The notes beneath the pieces are model-generated. The model was not told where the DNA came from, searched no databases, and saw only the letters and a list, made by a program, of their open reading frames with translations. A program made the position numbers and the translations under genes. DNA of 64,000 bases from Casuarina equisetifolia (Eukaryota; Streptophyta; Magnoliopsida; Fagales; Casuarinaceae). Shown here piece by piece: positions 13,214-25,285 of the stretch; position 1 is the stretch's first letter; each line of letters begins with the position of its first letter. The DNA is taken from positions 23,215,884 through 23,279,883 of the forward strand of contig CM052356.1 in assembly GCA_028551475.1 (NCBI GenBank), in the 5' to 3' direction.

Positions 13214-15995
13214 AATATAATATTTTGTATATTTTCTTTACTACCATAGTACATTTATTATAAATATAGTTATGTACATGTAAAGAATTTTTTTTATTTA
13301 TAAAAGTAATAATGTAGAACTCCTTTTTACCAACTCTCTAAGCTTTCTATATTTACTTGTGATATGGTAGCAAAGCTTTTCTAAACCTAGCTTATACCAA
13401 CAAAAATAAAAATCTTTCTAGTTACGTATATATAATAGATCTTATTTTTTCATATTAAAAAGCAAGCAAGATGTTTTAACTATGTAAAAAAGCTTAATTA
13501 TTCCTTTTATTATGTTGACATTTTAAGATAAAACTCATGCTTATAACAAGTGATATCAGAGCAAAGCCATGACTTGACCCTATTAGCTTGCAACTATTGT
13601 TCTCTAGCATGAAGTAGGCAATGGGCTCATTCAATGAGATTTTTGACTACCATCTCTTAGCATGTGTTAAAACCTTTAATGTGGAGTAGTCATAAAGCTT
13701 ATCACATTAAAGATGATATAAATTTAAGTAGGAAAGTATATAATATACTTTATTCTCCTACTTGGAAAGAGAAGTAAGACAATCTAACCGTATAAGAAAC
13801 TTGGTTACTCCTTCAATTAGATTAACCTTTTTTTATAAAACTTAGATTATGATGTATAGCCTTTTACCTACTTTACATTTTGTTTACCATGCCAAAAGCT
13901 CAAGACTTGAGATCTACAAGGGTCTCCATTTAGGATGCATTGAATTAATTTATGAAAACAAGAAGTTGAGTAGCCTAATCATGCCCTAATAGAATTGGCC
14001 CAATACACTATAAGCTAGCCTAATTAGTCTTATCCCAAACAAGGACAACCCATTTTGGGTTAGCCTAAAACAAGGGCATCTCTTTTAAGAGGAGTCCAAT
14101 CAAGAGCAACCCAACAAGGCCATAATGACTTAGGATCTTATGGGCTAAGCCCAATTAGAGATAAGGTCAAGCCAATTTTACTACCTAGGCCCAAATCCCA
14201 GTTCTTAGCCAAGCTAATTATTTTGGGTTAAACTATAGTTTCATGTCAAATCCTTAATTTTAGATTCAACTTAAGTCAATCAAGTTATGGGCTCAATTTT
14301 CAACTTGAGTTGTACAACACTAGAAGAAATGCAACTACCTAATTATAGATTGGTGTAACAATGAGTTCTTTGTCTATCAAAAAACTCATAAGCAATAGAA
14401 GGAGGAAGTCCATTTATAAGGTGCACATACTTGGTTATCCATTTCGATATGGGACTGACTCTCTCAACAATTGGTAACCAATTTGATGAAGAAAGTTGGC
14501 CTTGGGCTTCCAAGCATAAAAAACACCAAGGATATGAGTAATATTAGAGACATGTATGATAAGCTTGATCTTGTCAAAATATTCTCTCTCAACGAGGCTC
14601 TAACCAAGATCAAGCAAAGCAACCTCATGATTGCTATATGCTTCGATCCATGCAGCTCTTGGTTATGGACCCGACTTCCTCTCTTGGCTATACAGGACAA
14701 AAGTGATCGCTTGGTCTCGTCGGAGTTCATTTGAATCTGTGATTTTGTGCTTCTGGTGGTGCAAGTGATGTCGGCACAACTGCTGACACAATAATACAGA
14801 GCTAATAATTTACTTTGACACGTAAAATTTTGTGGAGGTCATAAATTCCACCGACAAGATAAATTGCATGATATCAAGTTTCTTATTATTGAAGCTCGAT
14901 ACAATAACACTGAGCTAATAAATACACCATTAGTGAAAGTAATAGTGGAAGGAAAATGCGTACTTGGAAATTGATACGGAAAAAAAGATTTGCTTTTTAA
15001 CCTTCTAACACCTATCATTACTGAAATGACACGTCAAAGACGTTTTGAACTTGAACGACTTATTCCTGTCTCTTGGGCCCGCGGATGCCTTGCGAGAACG
15101 TGGGGGGTAAAATCCCGACTGTCCTATCTCTTTCCAAAGTCCTTTTCGGTGAGTCATTTCCAAGCGACTGCGATTCCCACATTCAATTCCACGTCTCCCA
15201 CATAAAAGACAAAGTTGATTTTGACAGAAATTGTTAAACGCTTGGCCTCCTTTTATTGACCAACTCCACTTTTAAAATTATCTAGTGGCCTGGTCGGATC
15301 TATCTTCGGAAGTATCTTCTGGTCTTGACATTTGTTTATCTTAAAATTATTAAGATATTTTAAAATATGAGATGTAAACCCAATTTAAAAGTTGGTTTAA
15401 TTTAAATAAATTCTCAAATATATATATATATATCGGCCATTAATAATACCAGTTGATAGACTTACTGGAATATTAAGAAAGAAATCTAAAAAAGGTAAAA
15501 TGTTTTAGCTCAACTCTAAAACAATCTTAAGACGCGTATATGTCTTGATATAGCCACTCCCTTAGAAGCCATCGAGCAAGACCGGGGACCACGCGCTTGC
15601 TGGAGCTAAAATATGAAGAATCGAAGCCGACAGAGGATAAGATTCAAAAGGGCGCCACGTGATTCTGTCCTTCCGTCTCAGACACACCTCTCCAAAAGAA
15701 TCTTCAGCATCCACGATGAACGTCGTCGTTTAGCTGCTTTCCACGATATTCTCGGCTCTGATCCACCCCCCTCACGGCTCAATTATTTACCGCAGATTGA
15801 TTTTCGCCGTGGGACCACTTGGCCTCTTATTTAGTGTTTCTTAGATAGATTTGGCTGAAGTTTAAAATATCAATATTTGTTGTTTTATCCGGCTTGATTA
15901 ATAATATTAAGTGTAAATGGTGATTAAGAAAAAGGAACCGCGTTGGTAATCAGGTGGCCGGCCTTTAACCGTTGAGGGCGACCTAAGGGTGGCTC
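13214..15995. other. Intergenic with retroelement relics; decarboxylase upstream region
   Basis: No gene is supported. A primer-site-like GATATCAGAGCAAAGCC at 13552-13568 follows AT-rich sequence that is echoed about 300 bp downstream (near 13800-13860), suggesting a worn LTR pair. An 87-codon open frame at 14471-14734 has no recognisable domain. A short AT dinucleotide repeat lies at about 15417-15433. The last few hundred bases are the likely promoter region of the decarboxylase gene. Confidence 0.4.
15656..15661. promoter_or_regulatory. G-box CACGTG upstream of the decarboxylase
   Basis: This is a palindromic CACGTG about 500 bp upstream of the decarboxylase start codon, in the context GCGCCACGTGATT. 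G-boxes bind bZIP and bHLH factors in plants. The motif is seen directly; its use is inferred. Confidence 0.35.
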
Positions 15996-15999
15996 GCGC

Positions 16000-16008
16000 C
16001 TTTAAATA
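16000..16008 (+). promoter_or_regulatory. Candidate TATA box of the decarboxylase gene
   Basis: CTTTAAATAG lies about 150 bp before the start codon, just downstream of a more GC-rich segment. The spacing would give a 5' leader of roughly 120-130 nt. No transcript evidence is available. Confidence 0.4.
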
Positions 16009-16159
16009 GAAAGCGAATTCCATGAATTTGATTTGTCCCTACAAATCTGCCTCTAGCTTGTGGGCGTAGGTGCTTGCTTTCTTGGAGCGAATTCACCGCC
16101 TCGACCTCTATTTCCACATTCGTTTCGATCTTTGTTTGGATTGTTGAGGAAGAGCCATC

Positions 16160-18913
16160 ATGAATGAAAGCTTGGAGAACGGGGCGGTGGATGTCTTCGA
16201 TCCAACGGCTGTGGTGGCGGAGCCGGTGCCAGCGGCGGTCACATCCAACGGCGACGTGGGACGAGCGAGCGAGAAAGCCAACGCTAGGGAGATCGTGCTG
16301 GGCCGGAACTTGCACACCGCCTGCTTGCACGTGACGGAGCCCGATGCCAACGATGAGTTTACTGGGGATAAGGACGCGTACATGGCTGGCGTATTGGCTC
16401 GGTACAGAAAGACCCTCATTGAACGAACCAAGCACCATTTAGGTGAGGAAGAATAATTCGATCTCTCTCTCTATCAGCTTAAATTTGCTTCTTCGATACT
16501 CGTCGATTTCGGTAGTGGGATTGATGTTTCTAATTTGCCGACTTCACCTGGGAGTTTCTTTAAGAATGTCTCTTTGCTCATGTTCTGTTTTGCATCGGTC
16601 GTTTCATTCATTTCTATACTCGATTGTTGGACGTTTTGCTTAACTCAAAGCATTGTGCTGTAGGCTACAGCCAAGAAAGGAGAGAAAGGGGAAGGAAAAA
16701 AAAAAAAAAAAGGTCAATCCAACTGTTGGAAATTTTGATCTCAAAGAGGGTCCTGTAATACCCATGAAATCTCAGTCATTTTGCCTTTCTGATAACTAAT
16801 GTGGTTGGTCTTTATAGCAAAACCGGTCAGACGAGAGGAGCAAATGATTTAAGAGGCTAGGCGTGCGCTTTTTCCGTGGTAATGAGCCATTTGTTGCTCC
16901 TTACCATCCCCTTACCGCTGTTAGATTAGCCTATTCACGGAAGGACTCAATTTTAACCTTTTGACGACCTTACTAGTAGGGTCGGATAATTTTCTTTTAT
17001 CTGTCTGTTTATTCTTAACTTTCTTATTCTGCTCCAGTCAATGTTCAAGGTGTAGGGATATCATGTAGCTTCCGTGTATAAATATGTGTGGTTCGTACTT
17101 GAAATGGGAATTTCTCTTGCAGGTTATCCGTATAATCTGGACTTCGATTATGGTGCTCTGGCGCAACTGCAGCATTTCTCTATTAACAATCTTGGTGATC
17201 CTTTTATTGAGAGCAACTATGGTGTCCATTCAAGGCAGTTTGAAGTTGGTGTTTTAGATTGGTTTGCTCGCTTGTGGGAAATAGAGAAAAATGAATATTG
17301 GGGATACATCACAAATTGTGGCACAGAAGGCAATCTGCATGGGATTTTAGTTGGGTTAGTGATGTTGATCTTTTTCCCTGGTTATTTTCACTTTTGCGTC
17401 TTAAGAATTCATTTTTGCCTAAGTGGGTTGAAACTAAATATAGCTTAACTTTGCAGGAGGGAAGTGTTCCCGGATGGGATCTTGTATGCATCGCGTGATT
17501 CCCATTATTCCATTTTTAAGGCAGCACGAATGTACAGAATGGATTGTGTTAAGGTTGGCACTTTGGTTTCTGGTGAGATTGATTGTGCTGATTTTAAAGT
17601 TAGGCTACTAGCTAACAAAGACAAACCAGCAATTATCAATGTTAATATAGGTATGGATCTCTCTCACTCTCTCACTCTCTCACTCTCTACGTGTGTTCTT
17701 CCTTGTTTGACTGATTGGGTGAATTATCCAAATCGCAGGGACAACTGTCAAAGGTGCTGTTGATGACCTTGATCTTGTGATACAAACTCTTGAAGAATGT
17801 GGATTCACACACGATCGGTTCTACATTCATTGTGACGGAGCTTTATTTGGACTGATGATGCCTTTTGTCAAACGTGTAAGTTGATTTTAACTCCTGCTGT
17901 TGAGGAACAGGAAGGTGCCACCACCAGCCTCTTATATTCATTGCAAATGTCCTGGCCGTGTAGGAAGTAATTTGCTTCTTCCTAAGGGAAATAGGATCTG
18001 ATCTTCTTTTCTGAAGAGAAACTGGATCTAGAGTTGTCCGATATGACATTTTTTAAAGAATATACCCTGCCTTTACAGGCTAGACCAGACGTGGCAGTAG
18101 ATGTCTTTGATAAATCTATTAAATTGATGAGAATAAATTGTTCTTCATGTTTAATACTCCATAACTAAGCACAGATAATTTCCACACTGGTTTTTCTGTG
18201 AAATGAAAATTAAAATCTTGTCACAGATAGCATTATAGCATTTCATGCTCCCTTCCTGTTCCTTTTTTCTTGGTCATATTTGTTCTAACCTTATCTAAAT
18301 TTTGGGTTACATTTTCCTATCACTCATTGTTCGTGCTGTTAATCAGGCCCCAAAGGTTTCTTTTAAGAAACCCATCGGCAGTGTGAGTGTATCTGGCCAT
18401 AAATTTATTGGATGTCCAATGCCTTGCGGTGTTCAAATAACAAGGCTGGAGCACATCAATGTTCTGTCAAGAAATGTCGAGTACCTTGCTTCAAGAGATG
18501 CCACAATAATGGGAAGCCGGAATGGTCATGCTCCTATCTTCCTCTGGTACACTCTGAACAGAAAAGGCTACAAAGGGTTCCAGAAAGAAGTACAGAAATG
18601 CGTTAGAAATGCTCACTATTTGAAGGATTGCCTAGTTGCTGCTGGGATCAGTGCTATGCTAAATGAGCTTAGCAGCACAGTTGTGTTTGAGCGACCTTCG
18701 GATGAGGAGTTCATTCGCAGATGGCAGTTAGCTTGCCAAGAAAACATTGCACATGTGGTGGTGATGCCGAATGTCACCATCGAGAAGCTGGATGATTTCC
18801 TCAAAGAATTAGTTGAACAACGGTCAATTTGGTATCAAGATGGAAAAGTCAAGCCTCCTTGTGTTGCGGCAGAGATAGGGAGTGAGAATTGTCTTTGTAA
18901 CTTGCATAAGTGA
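16160..18913 (+). CDS. PLP-dependent serine decarboxylase (HDC-like)
   Basis: Five exons join in frame to 470 residues: 16160-16442, 17123-17354, 17457-17650, 17739-17875 and 18347-18913. All introns are GT-AG. The product is a group II pyridoxal-phosphate decarboxylase. SGHKFIG carries the lysine that binds the cofactor (Lys301), and HCDGALFG carries the aspartate that contacts the pyridine nitrogen (Asp269). [11 protein letters not shown] (exon 2) and [15 protein letters not shown] (exon 3) are further family blocks. Databases often label such plant proteins histidine decarboxylase, but the characterised Arabidopsis relative (SDC, At1g43710) converts serine to ethanolamine, feeding phosphatidylethanolamine and choline synthesis. 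Length agrees with SDC (about 480). The first 90 residues are variable and no clear transit peptide is seen, so a cytosolic enzyme is likely. It ends about 760 bp from the convergent P450 gene. Confidence 0.93.
17658..17690. repeat. CTCTCACT microsatellite in decarboxylase intron 3
   Basis: Several tandem CTCTCACT units begin a few bases after the donor of the 88-nt third intron. Length changes would alter spacing within a very short intron. Confidence 0.75.
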
Positions 18914-19671
18914 GTCAACAGAACAGTAGGGAGTGAGAATTCTGTCATCGTATTCTGCCTTAGCGAGTTACTGGTTCCCATTGTGCCGTTCTTTACTGTA
19001 ACCAAAGGCTTGATTCAAGTCCAGTGAGTACCTTTTGGAGGGGCCCTTTTTTTTCCCTTGTTTCAATAATGCCTTGTATTGGATTAGCAAAATGCTTTAT
19101 TTTCCTTTTTCTGCTCTCAATGCATCATCTTCGCACTGTGCGTCACGGCAATTTTAATGATAAATATGCATGGTCTGGTTAATTTCAGTTTAGTATTAAA
19201 TTTATATCCCCAAAGGGTGAACACGATCCGCTGTATTTCATTTAGAAATTAACGCCCCATATCTGGAAACTTCTGTGCAGAATCCTCAAAGGAAATTATG
19301 GCAGAATTAGTTCTGAAGAACTAAACAGCATGATCTGCTTTGGCCGTATGCATGTAGGGAGTTAAGAACCATCTGAATCCACTTATTGTACCCATTTTTA
19401 TCTGAAAGTATGAGCAATGGTTGGATTCTCTATCACTTATTTAAACTGTCCTGTTTTATTCACCATAACAAATCTTTAGAACGGAAATATTCGAAGTTGT
19501 ACACATTGCAGCTGATACAGGGTATGATACAGGGTGTGACTCAATCTCTCCAAGTAACCCGGTTTATATCTACGAGTGACAGTAGCTTTTATTCCAAGGC
19601 ATAGATGTTTTGCTTTTCTTTATCCTTCTACATTCACCACTTCTTCTCCCTCGTTTTCGTGCTTGGGGATT

Positions 19672-22018
19672 TCATGGAACAGAAATGTCTTGCAATGGCT
19701 CAACCGCAATAGGATACTTGTTTCTTGGCATCCGTACAAGTGTTGGCTGGACTGAGTCATCTTTCTCCAGTGATCTCCACCTGTGAAGGAGATTACCATT
19801 TCAGGACAGGAATTAGTTGTCTTTCAGAATCAGAAATGGTTATTTTCAAGTGATATGTATGCAAAGCCCCATCCCTGTCCTCTTTTTTTGTACTGATAAC
19901 AGAGAATTCTGGTTGCTCAGAAACTATTTGAAGCGATTTTGAAATAGAGTCTGAGACTAGGTCATTATTTTACGATGTGGACAATAATATGACTTTTGAT
20001 GCTCCTTCATTCATCTTACTTGTATTTGCAGACCAGATAATGAATGAAAATGGATAATTCCAGCTTGGCCAGGTTCATTCCGGGGCACATACGAGGGCCG
20101 TTGCCGAAACCGAGAAAGCTGTAAGGCTTTAGATGTCCCTGCATTGCATTTGATTGAGAAATTATTTCTCAGAACAAGAAATGAAAGCAGTAGAAGTGCA
20201 CTGCTGATTGATGGATTGGGAAGAGCTTACGTCAAATCTGGAAGGATCGAACTTTTCGGGATCGGGGAAGACTTGGGGGTCATGGTGGATGGAAACAACA
20301 TCCAGGTTAAGCGACCATCCTTTCTTGATTTCATATCCTGTAATATTCAATAGGTTACTTATAATTGCAATCATATCTCTGCAGATCATATTAGCTATGG
20401 CTGTCGTTGTGAAATCATACCGTCAATCTCAAAATCCTGAGCTGCTTTTCTTGAATACCAGGGTAATACTGTGGCTCTCCGAAGTGTTTCGCTGATTACC
20501 TGTACAAAATCGAAAGACCAAACAGTTCAGAACATTTTAGAGGTCAACCAATAACTGTAGTTGCTGCCCATAACGATCAGTTTGCTGCTCACTTTGGCAG
20601 TGTACGGCATGTTGTTAACTTCAGACCATGTAAGATGTTCTCCTTTCTTTTTCTTTGCTTGAATTTGTAGGTGTTCCTCCTGCATATCCGCCATACCAAA
20701 TTAAATTTAAGGTCTAAAGCTGGAGAAACGGAAATTTACTTAACTCTAAATTCTCGAATCATACTCTAAGTTGTTCCAGAACAGCAGGATTTTCTCCAAG
20801 GAATTTGATAACCCATGTGAGAGCTGCAGTGGTAGTGTCATGACCAGCAACTAGCAGAGTAAGTATGTTGTCTTTCATCTGTGTATCAGTTAGTTTGTCT
20901 TCATCATTTGCTCCATCTTCTCCTTTTCTTCCTTTCATTATCAGTGATCCTAAGAAATCTTGCTGGAAGCCTTCTCCATTTCTCCTCCTTGCAATTGTGT
21001 TATCCAACATGGCGTACATCCTATCCCGAGCCTTGTCAGACAGATAAACATAGCGTAAGATAAAACTTTAAGAACTTCCTCTGTCTATACTTGAAGTAGC
21101 AGCATTTGATTGCAAGTTGAATTCAAATATTTGATAAAATAATGATGTGTTACCTTGATACCGCGATAAAAAGCTGTTCCAGGTATCTTAAATGGCAAAG
21201 ATGCAAATGAGGAAGAAATGAGTTTGAAATTGACCCGAAACTGTTCCTGCTCCTCCCCTGTCGGCTCTAAGCTCATTATCATGTTTCCAATCACTTTGAT
21301 AGTGAACTGCAAAAGTTAAAAAGATTTGATCATTTATCCAGAAGTAGCTTTAAGGCTTGAAATATGAGCTTTTGAGTCAAGGACCAAAACTCAACTGTGG
21401 AAGCCTCGTCAAGAACCCACACTGTTCTCCCAGACCATTGATCCAATGTTTGAACTGCCAACATATTCATAAACTGAAAATACTTTTTAAGGCCGTCAAT
21501 TGATAGGGGCTCAGCGATCAGCCGTCTAAGACGTTTGTGTGCTTCTCCTGTGGTTTGGAGCAAGCTGGTAGGGCCTAGCACCTGCTGCCCTGTATAGAAG
21601 AGGTTCAAACTCACCAGCCCATCTTTTCCTGTTAACAAGATCTTGCTTGCTTCCCTCCCTGTCATGAAGACGGTGAATCTCCCCAAGACGTAAGTCTTAA
21701 ACACCTTTCCATATCTACAAGTAAAACCCATGATTCAAACGATTAAAACTGATTGTTCTTGGAAAATGTGGCACTTGCATATTACCTTATACCTTAAGGA
21801 CTAATGCATTACCTCTGCTGCCTCTTGTGCATGAAGCTGAAAATACCAGACGGACTAGAAAAGTCCGCAAGAAATGAGAGGCTTTCACCCACAATAGGCC
21901 TACCCAAGCTACCTGGTATTCCCTTCATTTCTTTGGGTGAAGCCCATGTATGCCGCAAGAACAAAGCTGAAATGGCGAAGACGGAAAGAAGTGCCAGCGT
22001 TAGTAAGACGAAATCCAT
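19672..22018 (-). CDS. Cytochrome P450, CYP722A type (CYP85 clan)
   Basis: Nine exons join in frame to 481 residues: 22018-21813, 21714-21396, 21306-21154, 21031-20765, 20679-20593, 20499-20421, 20337-20231, 20138-20020 and 19780-19672. Residues 2-22 form the membrane anchor (FVLLTLALLSVFAISALFL). AGHDTTTAALTW in exon 4 is the oxygen-activating I-helix, ETLRR in exon 6 is the ExxR motif, and FGNGPRMCPG in exon 8 holds the haem-ligating cysteine. The last exon ends in a short conserved tail (WRSLEKDDSVQ...). Exon structure and sequence fit CYP722A, whose Arabidopsis member is At1g19630. The clan includes brassinosteroid, abscisate and gibberellin P450s, and the related CYP722C acts in strigolactone synthesis; the substrate of CYP722A is not known to me. 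The protein should sit in the ER membrane. The ATG at 22018 is the first in frame and lies downstream of a TATA box. Confidence 0.9.
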
Positions 22019-22072
22019 TGCCAGCCAGTGATCAGCAGAAAGCCCCTGATGTAACGGTAACAAAATCGACGC

Positions 22073-22080
22073 TATATATA
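22073..22080 (-). promoter_or_regulatory. TATA box of the CYP722A gene
   Basis: TATATATAG on the minus strand lies about 55 nt upstream of the start codon at 22018. Transcription would then begin near 22045, giving a leader of about 25-30 nt and supporting the ATG at 22018. Confidence 0.5.
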
Positions 22081-22081
22081 A

Positions 22082-24188
22082 TGATTAGCTTCGGTTCTCC
22101 TGGATTCCTTTCAGTTATCTCCCCTGGTACTTCCTTTGTGTCGGCATATAGAGCTTGGCCGTTTCTTCTGTCGTTTTTTGCCGGATACGAGGAAGGATAT
22201 GCGGTTGATAAATACTATATGCATTTCTTTTGTCGGAATTACGTCTGTACACTTGTCTACGAGATGAACGAAGTAAACAAGTTGCCGGCCTGGGGCTTTC
22301 GTTTTCTTAAACCTCGAGTCGCCATCTGACTGCACTAAGGATTGCACCCTCTTCGTCATTTCCTAGAGGGTTAGGTTAGATGATTAACTAATGGTTCCTT
22401 GAAGGCAAGAAGGAATTCATTGGTCAGATAATAGCTCGTCAGTAACGCCATCTAGTATAACAAAGCTCTTATATGACGCTCGCTTGTAAGTAAATTGGAT
22501 GGAGTGGAGAATGTTAACTACAAGAACAACTAGGAATCCGCGTTAAGCAACAGAGGGAAAGTTACTGCCCAACAACTTTGTTTGGCGTTCAACAATATGT
22601 TGTACATCCATGTTGGTTCCAGGTTTTGTCGCCATGGATTGGCAAGTTTCTATTGAGGGTGCCTGGCTTCTAAGTTCGAAGTTAGAAGGAAATAAAAGCA
22701 AAAACGACAGGAGAGTTGGATTAGTTTTACTTCATTTGCATCCTTCTTGGCTGAACGCGTACTCGGTATGTCCGTAACACGTATCTTTTTTTCTATTTTC
22801 TATCAACAATACAAGTGGAGGGTAAGACATTAATGGTTTTTTTGTTCGTTATTTGTGAGCCAAAGAATATATATGATGTCAACTTGTACCTAGAAAGTCA
22901 AAACGAAAATAAAAGAGAGGAGAGGAAAGCAATTGTAGATCAATTTTTGCTGTTGAACAATTCCCGACTATTTGCTGATGAGACCGTGTCAATTCCATAT
23001 GACAAACTGAGTCAACCAAATACTATGTGGCTTTAAACTAGTAAAGCTGTGTTGTGACATTGTGATTTCTTGGATGGTAGGGAAAAGAAAATCAAATCAT
23101 ATAAGGGCATTGGCATTTACGTCATTGGATCTTATCCACTCCAGAAGGAATCTACTAAAAATTCCCAAATACCAAATCCCAATACATGGAAAATTCCACT
23201 TTCTCCTACAAGAAAGTTAATCTTTTCTTGATTTTTTTTAATTGGGAGAGATCATATATGGAGAGGGGTGTCTCAAATTTCCATGTCGTTCTCCCATGCT
23301 CTCCTAGGCATGAATGTTGACAAAGATGTTACTTTAAAAGTTGAAAGATGTACTTTTTTTCATTGAACTTTCATTATTAGGTATCCCATATTCAATGAGA
23401 TTCTTATCTTGCAAATGACATGCCTTGCATAGCAATAACATTTGACTAAAGGTCACATGTAATAGAGTAAATTTAACATATACTCTAATATTAATTTAGA
23501 AGATTCAAAGACCTAACACAAATGCTAATTCAATCTCATGCTCATGTAAAATTTTCGTTCCTACTTGTGATAAAAATGTTCTTATCTATGTGGCCCACAA
23601 AAAATCAATCACGCAAATTTCAGGAAAAATGTACTCTAGCAGGATCGGTTTGGGTGAACTTTGTGACCGATATATCCTGGATCAACTAAGTTGTGTACAA
23701 TATACATAATTTGTTCCAGCTGAAAAGAAGATCAAAGTGAAGCCGGACGGATGATAAAGGTGTTCCTGACTTCATTTTGCTGACTTGTGTTATACACCCT
23801 CGTTAAGAGTTAGTCCCTCGACATCTCTGAGTGACTTCCGCACAAACTCACTCCTGCGCATGGATTCGAGTAGTTGGCATAAACATCGTAAATATTGGTT
23901 GCTTTTGTTTGGTAGGAAGAAGGTAGCAAAAGTATGGTATAACCTACCAGTTGCCACATCAGCAATCACCCTGAGTCTTGGCCGCAGCATTGGAAGCAAT
24001 GGGAGAGACAGCAACCCTGAGTTGGAAAGGCCAAAACTCTAAACAAAATTAGGCGTAGAAGCCAAGAGAACAAGGAATCCGGACAAACCTATCCATGAAG
24101 GATCTGTCTCAAAGCTGGTAAGAAGCTGCTGTTAATTATAAAAATCTTTCTAACAATGATAGAATTATGTATTGTAATCTCTTCCAAA
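22082..24188. other. Intergenic, no supported gene
   Basis: No exon chain or family motif was found. A segment at 23790-24014 is less AT-rich than its surroundings and is open on both strands (74 codons minus, ending at 23790), but matches nothing I recognise. The sequence near 22082-22500 is probably the CYP722A upstream region. Confidence 0.4.
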
Positions 24189-24488
24189 ATGACAAAAGTC
24201 TCATGTAAAAAAGAAAAAATATTTGAATATTGCTTAAATACAAATTTTTTTTCTTTAATTCATAAGTTGACTTTTGAATTAAATTTTGAGTTTTTTTATA
24301 TGGTATTAGAGTTCAATACAAGATCTACTCTTAACCTCATTCAGCTTACTTATTTTTCGTATATAAAGGAAGTTGAGAAGTATATCATCTCATAAGAAAG
24401 ATAAGATTCATTGGTAATATTTAAATAAAAATTTATCTTTTCATTCATAAGTTAAAGTTTAGATTAAATCTTGAATTTGTTTATATAG
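24189..24488 (+). mobile_element. TRIM-like miniature LTR element, copy 1
   Basis: Two diverged repeats of about 110 bp (about 24189-24300 and 24380-24488) flank about 80 bp. Directly after the first repeat comes TGGTATTAGAGTT (24301-24313), a close match to the initiator-tRNA primer site TGGTATCAGAGC. The second repeat contains CATCTCATAAGAAAGATAAG and ATTCATAAGTTAAAGTTTAG, matched in the first. There is no coding capacity. Layout and size fit a TRIM, which moves only with proteins from larger elements. Edges are approximate. Confidence 0.6.
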
Positions 24489-24578
24489 TATAAAAAAAAA
24501 AGTTGATCCATTTCAATTATCATTTAACTTTTAGTCCTTTAAGTATATTTGGTGTACAGGAAAATATTATGGACAAAA

Positions 24579-24871
24579 ACTTGACACTAGTAAAAAAAAA
24601 AAATCTTTTGATAATGTTTAAATATAAATTTATTTCATTCAATTCATAAAGTAATTTTAGGTTAAACTTTGAGCTTTATCATATGATATTAGAGCTTCAT
24701 ATGAGATTTGTTCTAAACCTATTCAACTTGAGTATTCTTGATATGCTAGGGGATATTAAGTAATGTAGTCCCATATAAGAGAGATAAGATCCTTGGATGA
24801 AATTTAAATATAAATTTGTCTCCTTAACTCATCGGCTAATCTTTAGGTTGAATTTTGAATCTATTTATATA
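24579..24871 (+). mobile_element. TRIM-like miniature LTR element, copy 2
   Basis: This is related to the element at 24189-24488 in the same orientation. The repeats are about 24579-24683 and 24764-24871. A primer-site-like TGATATTAGAGCTT lies at 24684-24697 directly after the first repeat. The second repeat begins TGTAGTCCCATATAAGAG, a common start in plant TRIM families. The interval of about 90 bp between the two copies suggests separate insertions or a broken tandem array. Confidence 0.6.
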
Positions 24872-25075
24872 GTTGGTTGGTCAAAATATCTTGTCATTTG
24901 ATCATCACAAAACATCATGGTTACATCTTGCTAACTCATATATGTAACCAAATATCGATAACGCAAGAGAGCCAAAAAAAAAAAAAAAAGGTATATCAAA
25001 AGATATCTTGTTTTGCCTTATGTGGATCACCAATAAGTTCTAGGTTTATATAGACAACGCAAAATCGGTGTCCCG

Positions 25076-25187
25076 CGTTGAAAAGTAGTCCTACCCTAAC
25101 CAAAGCCACATGGCAGTAGTTGGTGGTACCATCCCCATATATACGCAGCCCAAGTCCTGCTCTAGCATCCGATGTGGGACTTCAACA
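25076..25187 (-). repeat. 3' LTR of the TRIM at 25076-25397
   Basis: On the minus strand it runs from TGTTGAAGTCCC to TTTTCAACG; the expected terminal A is mutated to G. It aligns without gaps to 25286-25397. Confidence 0.75.
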
Positions 25188-25285
25188 GTCCCCCATGTCA
25201 AGAATGCCGCGTGAACCTACAAGGAACTAAGAGGAAACCCACACACCCTTATAGCTGGCGGGCCCAAACTTTGGCTTTGATACCA

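Noticed and set aside
13552..13860. Possible further TRIM-like element with a GATATCAGAGC site
   Set aside because: The putative repeats match only in short blocks and no ends could be set. It is mentioned only as a relic in the intergenic entry.
14464..14734. 87-88-codon frames open on both strands
   Set aside because: No recognisable motif and no compatible splice sites. It could be a transposon remnant, but that is not supportable.
15613..15834. 73-codon plus-strand frame upstream of the decarboxylase
   Set aside because: It lies in the presumed promoter, holds a G-box and has no domain. There is no evidence of translation.
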